This document shows, in pieces, positions 50,001-59,279 of a stretch of 64,000 bases of DNA. The stretch spans positions 62,001-126,000 of the forward strand of contig JANQPX010000020.1 in assembly GCA_028285265.1 (NCBI GenBank), in the 5' to 3' direction. Position 1 is the stretch's first letter, and each line of letters begins with the position of its first letter. Made by a program: the position numbers and the translations under genes. The DNA comes from Geminicoccaceae bacterium (lineage in GTDB: Bacteria > Pseudomonadota > Alphaproteobacteria > Geminicoccales > Geminicoccaceae). Under the pieces are notes generated by a model that searched no databases, was not told where the DNA came from, and saw nothing but the letters and a program-made list of their open reading frames with translations.

Positions 50001-50631
50001 CGATGTGGCTAATGAGGCCGAGGCCCTCGCCTCATCCGTTTCCGATCTAACCCAAAAAGCACGGGAGGCAGAAGAACAAAGAGATGCTGCCTCCGTCGAA
50101 CTCGAAGCGGTTCAGTTGGAGGTGGAGAAAGCCAAAGTGGATCTTGCCGCAAGAGAGTCGGCATTGCTTGAAACCCGCGCCGAACTTGCCGAATTGCAAC
50201 GCCAGAAGGAGCAGCTTCCAGGAGACATCTCAACGAACACAACGCCTTCCGGTGTCGATCCGTTATTGGCGGTCCAGCCGGTACAAACGGAACATGGTCT
50301 GCGCATCGCTCATTTGTTGTTCAATCACGGCAGTGCAGAGCTGTCACCGGGCGCCGAGCGAAAAATTCGCGAGGCGGCAACGTGGATCAAGCAAAACCAG
50401 GCGCAAAAGGTTCGCCTGATTGGATATGCTGACGCGACGGGCTCTCGTGAAGCGAATGTGCGACTCTCAGAAGCCAGGGCTGATCAGACAGCAGCGCTGT
50501 TGGGACGCCTTGGTATTGTTCGTGATATCATCGAAATCGAGGCGGTTGGGGAGGATGTTCTGATCGAAGCGACAGGAAATCGTGTGTCAGAACCCTTAAA
50601 CCGTTCGGTTGGTGTTTTCGTGGATCAGTGA
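47026..50631 (+). CDS. Giant coiled-coil protein with N-terminal TM segment and C-terminal OmpA-like domain
   Basis: 1201 aa; TM 'LGALALLLMLNVLAWAIIAYS', ~1000 aa coiled coil, C-terminal 'IAHLLFNHGSAELSPGAERKIREAATWIKQNQAQKVRLIGYADATGSREANVRLSEARA'. Confidence 0.85.
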   Translation: MERLWSMPRSALGALALLLMLNVLAWAIIAYSGSNHANDAQTWSHEKTRFLGELDQRQSTIAALEGQLDEQKKAGEDLESVRLQLASEAHNAAAQSVTLAEQLSGYRERINLARSELSGKTATLAAREREIAKAADQLTLLSDASDLEASIEQHRAQAEAELQEYRQRINLARSELSGKTATIAIRERKLAEIAEELSFVDEAVDLEATIAAERQAMDARRAQAMDELQDYRERINLARSELSGKTATIAVRERKLAEIAEELSFVDEAVDLESAIAAERQAIDERRSKATAELKNYRHRINLARSELSGKTATLAARERELAGADQQLEEMNSAISAADREIQRRDQALAERAEADTELAAVQEKLAAARNEQATTLAILGTLANKIGRQRDRADQDQETLMTLRSGIQTTEGRLSEREAELGSAEQRLSALRKEIGTTESQLATLQKDSEATASSLALRKQELSNLETNLSDLRRQQTETQTLVASLAQERDAEEAARGDLEGLRKELADVSASLETGKKDLAETQASFRAADTALKQTEKTLSQKRKEAKELNQEIKKGEDRLIELDQSTSAIETRAEKAKQRLTTDGHQIAEGQKKIAALRREEEKARVMITGLKARLAEQRQMETDIDRLHADAEQAKTDLDEQRRLLDEQKAQGAKVETRLTQLMDERSALERQVKALSSDLSVKEAIAQTLDDVETRLAEKEGELSGLTNRQAGMLGLLGSLDAKIEKQRDLAQDYSVTEEQLASLQSNLSDTTASLKRRESELESVETRFETLIDRISDAETKLAKLETERSSEESALAARRSDISESESELQTLTEQLEAKRAAVADAEARFRKIQAKVGDAGSAEVELATVTSSLDAARADLLAKEENIEQAESRLAALDADIKTVNETEAAATRRLAELDSKIDTARQAVDGLEDRKGTLTTEVEALQRALQERKADLVTTEQALTSADDAKAKAATELEQLRTELEGSRSALELTRQGNNDVANEAEALASSVSDLTQKAREAEEQRDAASVELEAVQLEVEKAKVDLAARESALLETRAELAELQRQKEQLPGDISTNTTPSGVDPLLAVQPVQTEHGLRIAHLLFNHGSAELSPGAERKIREAATWIKQNQAQKVRLIGYADATGSREANVRLSEARADQTAALLGRLGIVRDIIEIEAVGEDVLIEATGNRVSEPLNRSVGVFVDQ
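47341..48000 (+). repeat. Four in-frame copies of Y-x-x-R-I-N-L-A-R-S-E-L-S-G-K-T-A-T repeat
   Basis: Copies start at 47341, 47518, 47716 and 47914 (spacings 177, 198, 198 bp); copies 2 and 3 nearly identical at DNA level. Confidence 0.9.
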
Positions 50632-50742
50632 GGTTTAGCCGTCGGACTGGTTGCCCTTCGGCCGATCCACTTGTTTGCGTCGAGCAAATGGAAGCCCCTA
50701 TAGATGCCGAGGGAGTTGCTCTAGGATCCTGGGAGATCACCT

Positions 50743-51513
50743 ATGCTGACCAACCAGCAGGTTAGTGAATATCGCGACAAGGGCTTTGTTGTCCCTGACT
50801 ATCGTTTATCTGAGTCGACACTGCAGCGCATTCGCGCCGACCACGATCGCCTACTCGCCAAACATCCTGAATTCAGAGACAACTGTTCAGCACTACTGCA
50901 TTATGATCTCAGTTTTTTGAACTATGCGCGCGATCCAGCCATTCTGGATATGGCAGAACAACTCATCGGGCCCGACATCTGCCTTTGGAACATGAGCTTC
51001 TTTGCCAAGCCAGCCGTGAATGGCAAGAAGACTCCTTACCATCAAGATGGCGAGTATTGGCCGATCCAACCTCTTGCGACATGCACGGTGTGGATCGCTA
51101 TTGACGCTGCAACAACGGAAAATGGCTGTCTTCGTTACATTCCAGGCTCGCACAAAACCCAAGAGCTCTTAGCACACGAGGTTAAGGATGATCCGGGTTA
51201 CACGCTCAATCGAGAATTGGCCCCGTCCGAGTATGATGAAAGCCTAGCTGAGGATCTCATTCTGCCTGCGGGAGGCATGGCTTTCCATGACGTCTACATC
51301 GCACATGGTTCTGAAGAAAATCGATCGCCCAACTCACGTCGCGGTATGACCCTGCGATTGATGCCGACGACATCGGTCTATGATCGAGACCTAGCCGCCA
51401 ATCGCCATGCCGAGCGCGGAGGCCTTGATATGTCACACCATTCGATATTCCTTCTCCGTGGGCGCGACGCGTCGGACCGGAATGATTTTACGATCCGCCC
51501 GGCATGGAGCTGA
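50743..51513 (+). CDS. Phytanoyl-CoA dioxygenase (PhyH) family protein
   Basis: 'KTPYHQDGEYWPIQPLATCTVWIAIDAATTENGCLRYIPGSHK'; HxD plus distal 'HGSEENRSPNSRRGMTLRLMP'. Confidence 0.9.
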   Translation: MLTNQQVSEYRDKGFVVPDYRLSESTLQRIRADHDRLLAKHPEFRDNCSALLHYDLSFLNYARDPAILDMAEQLIGPDICLWNMSFFAKPAVNGKKTPYHQDGEYWPIQPLATCTVWIAIDAATTENGCLRYIPGSHKTQELLAHEVKDDPGYTLNRELAPSEYDESLAEDLILPAGGMAFHDVYIAHGSEENRSPNSRRGMTLRLMPTTSVYDRDLAANRHAERGGLDMSHHSIFLLRGRDASDRNDFTIRPAWS

Positions 51514-52115
51514 AAAGTCGAAACGATGCTGAGCACCTCTCTCACCAAAACGAGAAGGCCCTAATGCTAAGACGACAGGCAATATCATCGGGCCTGCTAA
51601 CATCGAAAAGGCAGCCTGCATGGAGTCACCCCCGTCATTCGCGGATGGCCGGAGCGCTTTCAGTGTCGATAGATACAAAATCGGTTGATGTGCAGACCGA
51701 TTCTCACCAAGCGTCGCATGCATTGAAGGCGTCTTGGTAAACCTCAATTCAGTCCTTTCTTGAAAATCGTTCTGTTATGATCGCGTCAGGCGTTACTCCT
51801 TGAAAAAGAAACCGGGAACAGGCCCTTTGGAAAATGCGATGCTTCTAAAACACGTTGTAGAGCGGCAAAACTGACACAGGTTTCACCGCGGCACGCGTTG
51901 TGAACAATTGCGACAATACATCCACGCTCGGAAGCACAACAAAGATAGGTCGTTGCTAGACTTGCAAAGCGTGTCATCTCAGACCTGTCACGACACCTTT
52001 GATCCTGCGGACAATCTGCGATGCTTGGATCTTTGCTTTATCATTGAAGGGAATTGCCGGCCCCCAAAGACGCTTGAACATCCACGAACTCCTAAGCTTA
52101 GAATGGGGCGACGAT

Positions 52116-53252
52116 ATGGCCGCCGATCAACGCATGATGCGAAAATATCCGATGATCGACGATCTCATACCTGTAGCTCGTCGAAGAGTGCCTCGTTACG
52201 CCTTTGATTATTTGGAACATGGTGCAGGGCGTGAGCGGCTCATCCAGAGCAACAAAATTGCCTTCGATAATGTGCGGATTACACCGCGATACATGCGCTC
52301 ATTGGATGGCCTGAGCCTCTCCACGAATCTGTTTGGAGAGTGCTATGATCTACCCATCGCAATCGCACCCGTAGGCATGGGCAGCTTGATCTGGCCAGGC
52401 GCTGAAATGATCAATGCCAGGTCTGCCGCAAAGAACAATATTCCGATGACACTGAGCACTGTCGCTTGCGCAACCATCGAGGCTATGGCGGTAGCGACGG
52501 AGGGAAGGCTTTGGTATCAACTCTATTCGCCACGAGACGAGACCATTCGTTGGGATCTTCTTCAAAGGGCAAAGGCTGCGGGCATCGACGTCGTCATCTT
52601 AACTGTTGACGTACCCGTGCCGCCACGACGGGAGCGCACCATCAGGAGTGGGCTTTCAGTGGTGCCGAAAATCACGCCGGGCAATGTCATGCGCGCCGCT
52701 CTTCATCCTTTTTGGTCGTGCCAAGTTCTTCGTTGTGGCATCCCGCAATTTCAGAACTTTACGCCCTACATCCCAAATGGAGCTTCCTTTCAAGAGACTG
52801 CAAACTTTGTCCGAGGCCAATTCGGACGATCGATCACCCTTGACGAGGTCAAAGCGATCCGGGACCGCTGGCAAGGCCGCTTGATTATCAAGGGGATCTT
52901 GCACCCAGAAGATGCTGAAGCTGTTGTCAGCCTTGGTGCAGACGGTGTTCTGATCTCCAATCATGGTGGTCGCGGCAGCGATGCTTCACCACCGAGCATC
53001 GAGGCCCTTCCTGCCATTGCACAGGCTGTTGGCAAAGACGCTGCCATACTTCTGGACAGTGGAATCCGTAGCGGCCTCGACGTGCTTCGAGCATGCTCGC
53101 TTGGCGCAGACTTCGTCTTGCTTGGCCGACCATTCTTTTATGGCATCGCTGCGCTCGGACGGCATGGAGCCAATCATGTCATCAATATACTTCGAGACGA
53201 GCTCACGCATGCCATGCGTCAACACGGATTTCTCAGTCCAACCCGCGGATGA
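52116..53252 (+). CDS. FMN-dependent alpha-hydroxy-acid oxidizing protein (LldD/GOX family)
   Basis: 'PIAIAPVGMGSLIWPGAEMINARSAAKNNIPMTLSTVA', 'LIIKGILHPEDAEAVVSLGADGVLISNHGGR', 'DSGIRSGLDVLRACSLGADFVLLGRPFFYG'. Confidence 0.93.
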   Translation: MAADQRMMRKYPMIDDLIPVARRRVPRYAFDYLEHGAGRERLIQSNKIAFDNVRITPRYMRSLDGLSLSTNLFGECYDLPIAIAPVGMGSLIWPGAEMINARSAAKNNIPMTLSTVACATIEAMAVATEGRLWYQLYSPRDETIRWDLLQRAKAAGIDVVILTVDVPVPPRRERTIRSGLSVVPKITPGNVMRAALHPFWSCQVLRCGIPQFQNFTPYIPNGASFQETANFVRGQFGRSITLDEVKAIRDRWQGRLIIKGILHPEDAEAVVSLGADGVLISNHGGRGSDASPPSIEALPAIAQAVGKDAAILLDSGIRSGLDVLRACSLGADFVLLGRPFFYGIAALGRHGANHVINILRDELTHAMRQHGFLSPTRG

Positions 53253-53406
53253 CGAGATTGCGTTGTTGTTAAGCCGATGATCTCACATGGCCGATGGTTG
53301 AAAAAGAGACTGTGCGTCATGCTCGTTGGACGCTGAGGCACCCGCCGCAACCACACCCCCTCTACTCTGATCATCAGTGATGCGTTTCTAAGTCAAAAGA
53401 TGCGCC

Positions 53407-53430
53407 GAAGCGTCATTTGCCCGACGCTTC
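53407..53430. promoter_or_regulatory. Inverted repeat in leader of the Liv-type substrate-binding gene
   Basis: GAAGCGTC-atttgccc-GACGCTTC, perfect 8-bp arms. Confidence 0.45.
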
Positions 53431-53495
53431 AATTAGGAAGGCTGGTCAATCCCGGCGAGACCGTGATGAAGAGACCGCAAACAGGGAGGTCATCG

Positions 53496-54749
53496 ATGAC
53501 ATTCAAGCTTCTAACAACCACAGCCATTGCTGTGGCCATGCTAGCCACAGGAGCTCAGGCCCAGGAGAAATTAAAGATCGGCGTTACCGCAACGCTCGAA
53601 GGGACCTACACGGTTCTAGGCGAAGACGGCATGCGCGGCTTCAATGTAGCCCTCAAGGAGCGTGGGGGCGTTGTTGGCGGCAAGGAAGTTGAGGTGATCG
53701 TAGGGTCTACTGACGCGAGCCCCGACAGCGCGGTCCGCGCTGCCAGAAAACTGGTCGAACAGGATGAGGTTGACGTCCTGATCGCTCCGCTCTCCGGTTC
53801 CGAAGGTATCGCCATTCGCGACTATGCCAAGACCCAACCGGACATGACCTTCATCAACGCATCTTCCGGCGCCCAGGAAACCACCTACGTCAACCCGTCG
53901 GAAAACTTCTTCCGTTTTAATCTCGACGGCGCCCAGTGGCAGGCTGGCCTTGGCGAATACATCTATAATGAAAAAGGTTACCGTACGATCGCAACGGTCG
54001 GTGAGGACTACTCCTTTATCTATACGCAAGTATTTGGTTTGGCGTTAGAATTCTGCAATCTTGGTGGCGAGATTACCGAGCGTTTCTGGGTTCCCCTGGG
54101 TACGAAAGACTTCGCATCCGTGATCGCAGCACTTCCCGATGACGTAGATGCCATTTACCTGGGCTTAGGTGGCGGCGATGCGGTCAACTTCCTCAACCAA
54201 TATCAACAGGCCGGCGGCGAAGCAGCCCTCATCGGCGGAAGTATCATGGTTGACCAGACCGTCCTCTCTTCCAAAGGCAGCGCCAAGGAAGCATTGGTTG
54301 GCACCGTCGCCGCCAGCGGTCAGGGCGACACATGGGAAGACGAGGGTTGGCAAGGTTTTGTTAAGGCCTACCAGGATGCCTTCCCACCGGAAGAGCGTTT
54401 CCCAGGCCCTTCCTTGCTGGCCACCAGCTACTACAATGCTGCCAGCGCGGTTTTCAATGCGCTCGACGAGGTTGGAGGCGACCTCTCCGGTGGCCATGAT
54501 CAGTTCCGGGAAGTCCTAGCCAACATGCAGCTTGACGCGCCAAATGGTACGATCACCCTCGACGAGAATCGCCAGGCGATAGGCACCAACTTCGTGACTG
54601 AGGTGGTGGAAGACGAGGAAGGCAATCTCGTCTCCAAGGTCGTCAAGGTGGTCGAGAACGTCAATCAGACCCTTGGCATGGACCCAGAGAAGTTTGCCAC
54701 CATTGGCCTTCCGGCTCGTGAGGTGCCGGAGTGTAAAGTTTTCGAGTAA
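53496..54749 (+). CDS. Branched-chain amino-acid type (LivK-like) ABC substrate-binding protein
   Basis: Signal peptide 'LLTTTAIAVAMLATGAQA', 'LKIGVTATLEGTYTVLGEDGMRGFNVALKERGG'; ATG 53496 after GGGAGG. Confidence 0.9.
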   Translation: MTFKLLTTTAIAVAMLATGAQAQEKLKIGVTATLEGTYTVLGEDGMRGFNVALKERGGVVGGKEVEVIVGSTDASPDSAVRAARKLVEQDEVDVLIAPLSGSEGIAIRDYAKTQPDMTFINASSGAQETTYVNPSENFFRFNLDGAQWQAGLGEYIYNEKGYRTIATVGEDYSFIYTQVFGLALEFCNLGGEITERFWVPLGTKDFASVIAALPDDVDAIYLGLGGGDAVNFLNQYQQAGGEAALIGGSIMVDQTVLSSKGSAKEALVGTVAASGQGDTWEDEGWQGFVKAYQDAFPPEERFPGPSLLATSYYNAASAVFNALDEVGGDLSGGHDQFREVLANMQLDAPNGTITLDENRQAIGTNFVTEVVEDEEGNLVSKVVKVVENVNQTLGMDPEKFATIGLPAREVPECKVFE

Positions 54750-54771
54750 AGCGTTTCACACGTCATGGACC

Positions 54772-54796
54772 GGGCGGTCTTTCGATAGGACCGCCC
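54772..54796. terminator. Strong 8-bp GC-rich hairpin after the substrate-binding gene
   Basis: GGGCGGTC-tttcgatag-GACCGCCC; no long T-run directly after. Confidence 0.55.
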
Positions 54797-54849
54797 AGTT
54801 CGACTGTCTTTATGGTGAGTTAACACGCCTATCGGGATAAAGGGTCGGT

Positions 54850-55983
54850 ATGGCGCTGATCAATTATCTAACTCGCATACATTTTGCTGATGGCATCCTC
54901 GAAGACGCACTTCGTGTCGAGGTCGAGGATCTGTCGATCAAGCGGCCACTCCTCGTTACCGACAAAGGGCTGTCCGTCTCCGGCCTGGTGGAACGCGCAC
55001 TTTCTGCTCTCCCCAGCGCCACGATTGCTACGCTCTTTGACGAAACACCATCCAATCCTACCGAATCGTCAGCCTTGCTCGGAGCTGATCTCTATCGAGG
55101 TGAACAATGCGATGGCCTGATTGGGTTCGGTGGCGGTTCATCACTTGATCTCGCGAAAGCAATCGGCATTCTGGTGTCCCACGGTGGGCCGCTTGCCGAT
55201 TTTGCAGCAATCGAAGGCGGTGTTGCACGTATTAAGGATATCGTCCCGCCGATGATCGCCATTCCTACCACAGCAGGAACGGGATCAGAGGTCGGTCGTG
55301 GTGCGGTCATCACCTTGAAAGACGGGCGAAAACTGGGGTTGCTCAGCCCATTTCTCGTCCCGAAGGTCGCCATCTGCGACCCTACGCTGACCCTGGGTTT
55401 ATCGGCACAACTCACTGCAGGAACGGGTATGGACGCGTTGACACACTGCATTGAGACCTACATAGCCACAGCCTATAACCCCCCAGCAGATGGCATTGCG
55501 TTGGACGGTCTGAGACGAGCAGCGGCGAACATCGAGCGAGCTGTCGAAAAAGGAGATGATTTGATCGCTCGGCGCGAAATGATGGCCGCCGCGATGAACG
55601 GGGCACTTGCCTTCCAAAAAGGCCTGGGTGGCGTCCATGCTATGAGTCACGGCCTGGGCGCGCAAACCTCCTATCAGCTTCATCACGGCACGTTGAACGC
55701 TGTGCTTCTACCTCACATGCTGGTGTTTAATGCGCCGGCTGTAAACCATCGCTATGCCGATCTCAAAGAAGCGATGGGGATGCCGCAAGCAGCAGATCTG
55801 CCCGCAGCAATCGCTGCGCTTAGCGAACGGATCGGTCTTCCAAGCAGCCTGAGCGCCATGGGTGTCGACGCTAGCGCCATTGAGCTTGCGGCCCCTCTTG
55901 CTGAGAAAGACCATACCAACGGCACCAATCCGCGACGTGCCACGGCATCGGACTATCGCCGCTTGATGACTGAAGCACTCTGA
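54850..55983 (+). CDS. Iron-containing alcohol dehydrogenase
   Basis: 'DGLIGFGGGSSLDLAKAIGIL', 'PTTAGTGSEVGRGAVIT', 'MDALTHCIETY', 'GGVHAMSHGLGAQ'. Confidence 0.93.
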   Translation: MALINYLTRIHFADGILEDALRVEVEDLSIKRPLLVTDKGLSVSGLVERALSALPSATIATLFDETPSNPTESSALLGADLYRGEQCDGLIGFGGGSSLDLAKAIGILVSHGGPLADFAAIEGGVARIKDIVPPMIAIPTTAGTGSEVGRGAVITLKDGRKLGLLSPFLVPKVAICDPTLTLGLSAQLTAGTGMDALTHCIETYIATAYNPPADGIALDGLRRAAANIERAVEKGDDLIARREMMAAAMNGALAFQKGLGGVHAMSHGLGAQTSYQLHHGTLNAVLLPHMLVFNAPAVNHRYADLKEAMGMPQAADLPAAIAALSERIGLPSSLSAMGVDASAIELAAPLAEKDHTNGTNPRRATASDYRRLMTEAL

Positions 55984-56117
55984 AAACGTCCTAGGGCCAT
56001 ACCCCAGAGTCTCATTCTGTTACATTTGGACTTGCCAAACCGCAGCCGGCTGTTTGATGCTGTCGCGTGGCGATATTGAACAGTAACGCATGAAAGAACG
56101 AATCAGGGAGCGACGTC

Positions 56118-56951
56118 ATGAGTAGCGCCGTCGCGGTCTACCATGGTCGGTTCGGTCGGGCGACCCTCTACAATCTGAACCATGACATGGCTACGCATGC
56201 GCACCGTGAGGGCCATCTGACCTTTTTCGTCCAGGGCCTACCATCAGCGATGACGGTAAAAGGTCGCCGTTTCGCGCTTGATGGTGGCTCCGCTGTCGCC
56301 GTGAATCCCTGGGAACCGCACGACTTTCGAGCAGGGGATCCAGACGCGGGTAGTCTGTTTTTGGTGCTTTACATTAAGCCAATCTGGTTTCTCGAGACTG
56401 CGCGTAATGCCCAAAGCGGACTCCGATTCGGACGCACTGAAATTGATATGTCAGACCAGATCCGGCGATCGGTCAACATGGTCACATCCTTGCTCCTTGA
56501 GGGCGAGGAGACCGATCTTTTTGACGGTTATCTCTATGAATTGACGCAGAAATGTTTTGACCAATCTTGGCAATGGACGCCAGATGTTACGATCAATCAA
56601 TCCTATGTTTTGCCGTTCACGGACTTCCGCGTCAGGAAGTCGATGCGCCTCATGTCAGAGCGACTTGGTGAGGACCTGGAGCTCGATGATGTCGCACGCG
56701 ATGCCGGTTTGTCGCGTCCACATTTCTACAAGCTCTTCCGAAAGCAAACCGGCCTTACACCAAACCTTTTTTTAAACACGCTCCGCATGGAGCGAGCGAT
56801 TGATAGTCTAACCGGCACCGAGAAGTCGGTAACCGATATCGGCTTCGATCTCGGCTTTTCCTCCCAAGCAAGCTTCACCCGCTTTTTCACATCAAATGTC
56901 GGCATCGCGCCGTCTGACTATCGCCGCGTGGCGCATCTGGCATTGCGCTAG
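56118..56951 (+). CDS. AraC family transcriptional regulator
   Basis: C-terminal double HTH 'LELDDVARDAGLSRPHFYKLFRKQTGLTPNLFLNTLRMERAIDSLTGTEKSVTDIGFDLGFSSQASFTRFFTSNVGIAPSDYRR'. Confidence 0.94.
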   Translation: MSSAVAVYHGRFGRATLYNLNHDMATHAHREGHLTFFVQGLPSAMTVKGRRFALDGGSAVAVNPWEPHDFRAGDPDAGSLFLVLYIKPIWFLETARNAQSGLRFGRTEIDMSDQIRRSVNMVTSLLLEGEETDLFDGYLYELTQKCFDQSWQWTPDVTINQSYVLPFTDFRVRKSMRLMSERLGEDLELDDVARDAGLSRPHFYKLFRKQTGLTPNLFLNTLRMERAIDSLTGTEKSVTDIGFDLGFSSQASFTRFFTSNVGIAPSDYRRVAHLALR

Positions 56952-57125
56952 GCATCGGTCGGTCGTTGATCGCCGATCGTCTCCCGCCTGATCTAGACGC
57001 CATTTGAAGAGCGATCGGCAAGCGATGAGACTGAGGGATATGAGGGCGATGCCATCCTCCGGGTAAGGTTTGTGCGAAGCTGGTCGCGGTCGCACAGCAG
57101 CTCGCAGGGAAGTGTACAGAGACGG

Positions 57126-58181
57126 ATGATCGATCAGACGCGATATGGCGTTGACGGCAGTGACGGACCGATCAAGCGTTTCGTCCACCATCGGCCGTTT
57201 TGGTCGCTCATCATTTTTCTAGCCGTCATTCTTCTTCTTTGGGCAATTTTCGCTGTTTGGCCAAAAGGGCTCGTCGAGGTCGTCGGCCGCAAAAAGATCT
57301 TCCTAAACGCGCTCTTTAACGGCATTACGCTTGGCGGTCTTTACTTCCTGGTCGCGAGCGGGTTCACGCTGATCTTTGGACTGATGAGAAATGTCAACCT
57401 TGCTCACGGCTCGCTCTATCTGCTCGGTGGCTACATCGGCTATGAGGTCGCAAATGCCACGGGATGGTGGTTCCTAAGCTTCATCGTTGCCTTCATCGTT
57501 ATCGGATTCATCGGAATCCTGCTGCAAATCCTGGTTTTTCGACGTATGGAAGGCCAGGACCTTCGCCAGACCCTGGTCACAATAGGCATTTCAATTGTTG
57601 TCGCCGACTTGATGCTTTGGATTTGGGGCGGGGACTTCTATCAGATCCTGCCTCCAGAGTGGCTGAACGGCCCGATGGTCCTACCGTTCATTACCGCGGT
57701 AAAGTCAAACGGTGATGCCGTTTACCTCAAATACCCGATTGTCCGCCTTATCATCCTCCTGGCTGCCATCATTATCGGCATCGCGATGTGGTTGACCTTA
57801 AACCGGACGCGGATCGGCATGCTGATCCGAGCGGGTGTAGACGATCGCGAAATGCTTTCGGCGACAGGTATGCCAATCCAGCTCGTCTTCGTTGGCGTCT
57901 TTGCCTTTGGTGCAGGGCTAGCGGGCATTGCTGGCGTCGTCGGCGGCACCTTCCAATCGCTTGCACCTGGTGAGGACATAAGATTTCTCCTTGCGTCGCT
58001 CGTGGTTGTGATTGTCGGCGGTATGGGCTCCATCCCAGGAGCAGCCTTGGGTGCACTTTTAATCGGTCTCGCTGAACAGTTTGGTTCGGTCTATGCGCCA
58101 ACATATGCGGTTGTGCTGACCTTCCTCATCATGGTCCTTGTGCTGGCATTTCGCCCGCAAGGCTTGCTTGGGAGGCGCTAG
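57126..58181 (+). CDS. Branched-chain amino-acid type ABC permease (LivH-like)
   Basis: 'ALFNGITLGGLYFLVASGFTLIFGLMRNVNLAHGSLYLLGGYIGYEV'. Confidence 0.92.
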   Translation: MIDQTRYGVDGSDGPIKRFVHHRPFWSLIIFLAVILLLWAIFAVWPKGLVEVVGRKKIFLNALFNGITLGGLYFLVASGFTLIFGLMRNVNLAHGSLYLLGGYIGYEVANATGWWFLSFIVAFIVIGFIGILLQILVFRRMEGQDLRQTLVTIGISIVVADLMLWIWGGDFYQILPPEWLNGPMVLPFITAVKSNGDAVYLKYPIVRLIILLAAIIIGIAMWLTLNRTRIGMLIRAGVDDREMLSATGMPIQLVFVGVFAFGAGLAGIAGVVGGTFQSLAPGEDIRFLLASLVVVIVGGMGSIPGAALGALLIGLAEQFGSVYAPTYAVVLTFLIMVLVLAFRPQGLLGRR

Positions 58182-58184
58182 ACC

Positions 58185-59279
58185 TTGGCGATCGCACGCA
58201 ACCAGGTACAAGACGATAACGGAACAATGGTGGGAGCGTCATTCTGGTACGAAAGGATTCCAGTTACCTATTGGATTGTCGCCTTCATCCTGATCATCAT
58301 GCCGTTGATCGCTAGCAACTTCGTGCTGTTTCAGATCTTTGGCTGGGCTTTCATTCTCGGCATGATCGCGCTCAGTCTGATGTTCCTCGCTGGCTATGGC
58401 GGCATGGTCAGCCTTGCGCAAATGACGGTTGCGGGCTGCGCAGGCTATATGATTGCGATTTTTGGCGATAGCGGGATCGACGCGATCAGCCTGAATTGGC
58501 CATGGTGGATCACGATCCCTCTTGCGCTGATCATCGCGGTGATTTTCGGCACGTTGTGTGGAGCCCTCGCTGTGCGCACTGAAGGCATCTACACAATCAT
58601 GATTACCCTCGCGATCGCCGCTGCGTTTTTCTATTTCACTCGCCAAAACTACACGGTGTTCAATGGATTCGCCGGCTTCAACGGTGTCCTGCCACCAGAA
58701 CTGTTCGGGGTAAATTGGCGTGGTGCCACAGCCTTTTACTACCTGGCACTCTTTTGGGCAGCAGCCAGTTACTTCGCGGTGCTTTATGTGGCCCGTTCGC
58801 CCTTTGGCCTCGCGCTGCAAGGTATCCGCGATAATCCGAGACGTATGGCGGCACTCGGTTTTAATGTTACAGCCCATCGCATTGCTGCCTACAGCTTTGC
58901 GGCGCTCATTGCTGCGGTAGGCGGTATTCTGCTTGTCTGGAGCAACGCACAGATCTCGCCCGGCACAGCTGGGATAGGTCCGGTGATCGACATCCTGGTC
59001 ATCGCTGTCGTTGGTGGAATCGGCCGCCCGATTGGCCCCTTTGTCGGCGCGTTGCTCTACGTTCTCCTTAGGACGTTTGCCATCGATGTTCTTGTCAGCG
59101 TCGGGTTGCCTCCCGAACGCTTTCAACTTCTTATCGGTTTAGGGTTTCTCGTGATCGTTTTTTGGTCACCCGACGGCCTTCTTGGGCTCTGGGACCGATG
59201 GCGCGCTCGATCGCAACGCAATCGCGACGCACATATCAGACGGTCAGCAGGCCGTGATATTGCAGGAGACACCGATTGA
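58185..59279 (+). CDS. Branched-chain amino-acid type ABC permease (LivM-like)
   Basis: 'LSLMFLAGYGGMVSLAQMTVAGCAGYMIAI', 'GLALQGIRDNPRRMAALGFNV'. Confidence 0.92.
   Translation: MAIARNQVQDDNGTMVGASFWYERIPVTYWIVAFILIIMPLIASNFVLFQIFGWAFILGMIALSLMFLAGYGGMVSLAQMTVAGCAGYMIAIFGDSGIDAISLNWPWWITIPLALIIAVIFGTLCGALAVRTEGIYTIMITLAIAAAFFYFTRQNYTVFNGFAGFNGVLPPELFGVNWRGATAFYYLALFWAAASYFAVLYVARSPFGLALQGIRDNPRRMAALGFNVTAHRIAAYSFAALIAAVGGILLVWSNAQISPGTAGIGPVIDILVIAVVGGIGRPIGPFVGALLYVLLRTFAIDVLVSVGLPPERFQLLIGLGFLVIVFWSPDGLLGLWDRWRARSQRNRDAHIRRSAGRDIAGDTD

Noticed and set aside
51530-51980. Short ORFs between the PhyH and LldD-like genes
   Set aside because: No motif, weak start context; treated as noncoding.
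58239-59126. 295-aa minus-strand ORF opposite the LivM-like gene
   Set aside because: Antisense to a well-supported permease; charged, repetitive composition typical of a shadow frame.
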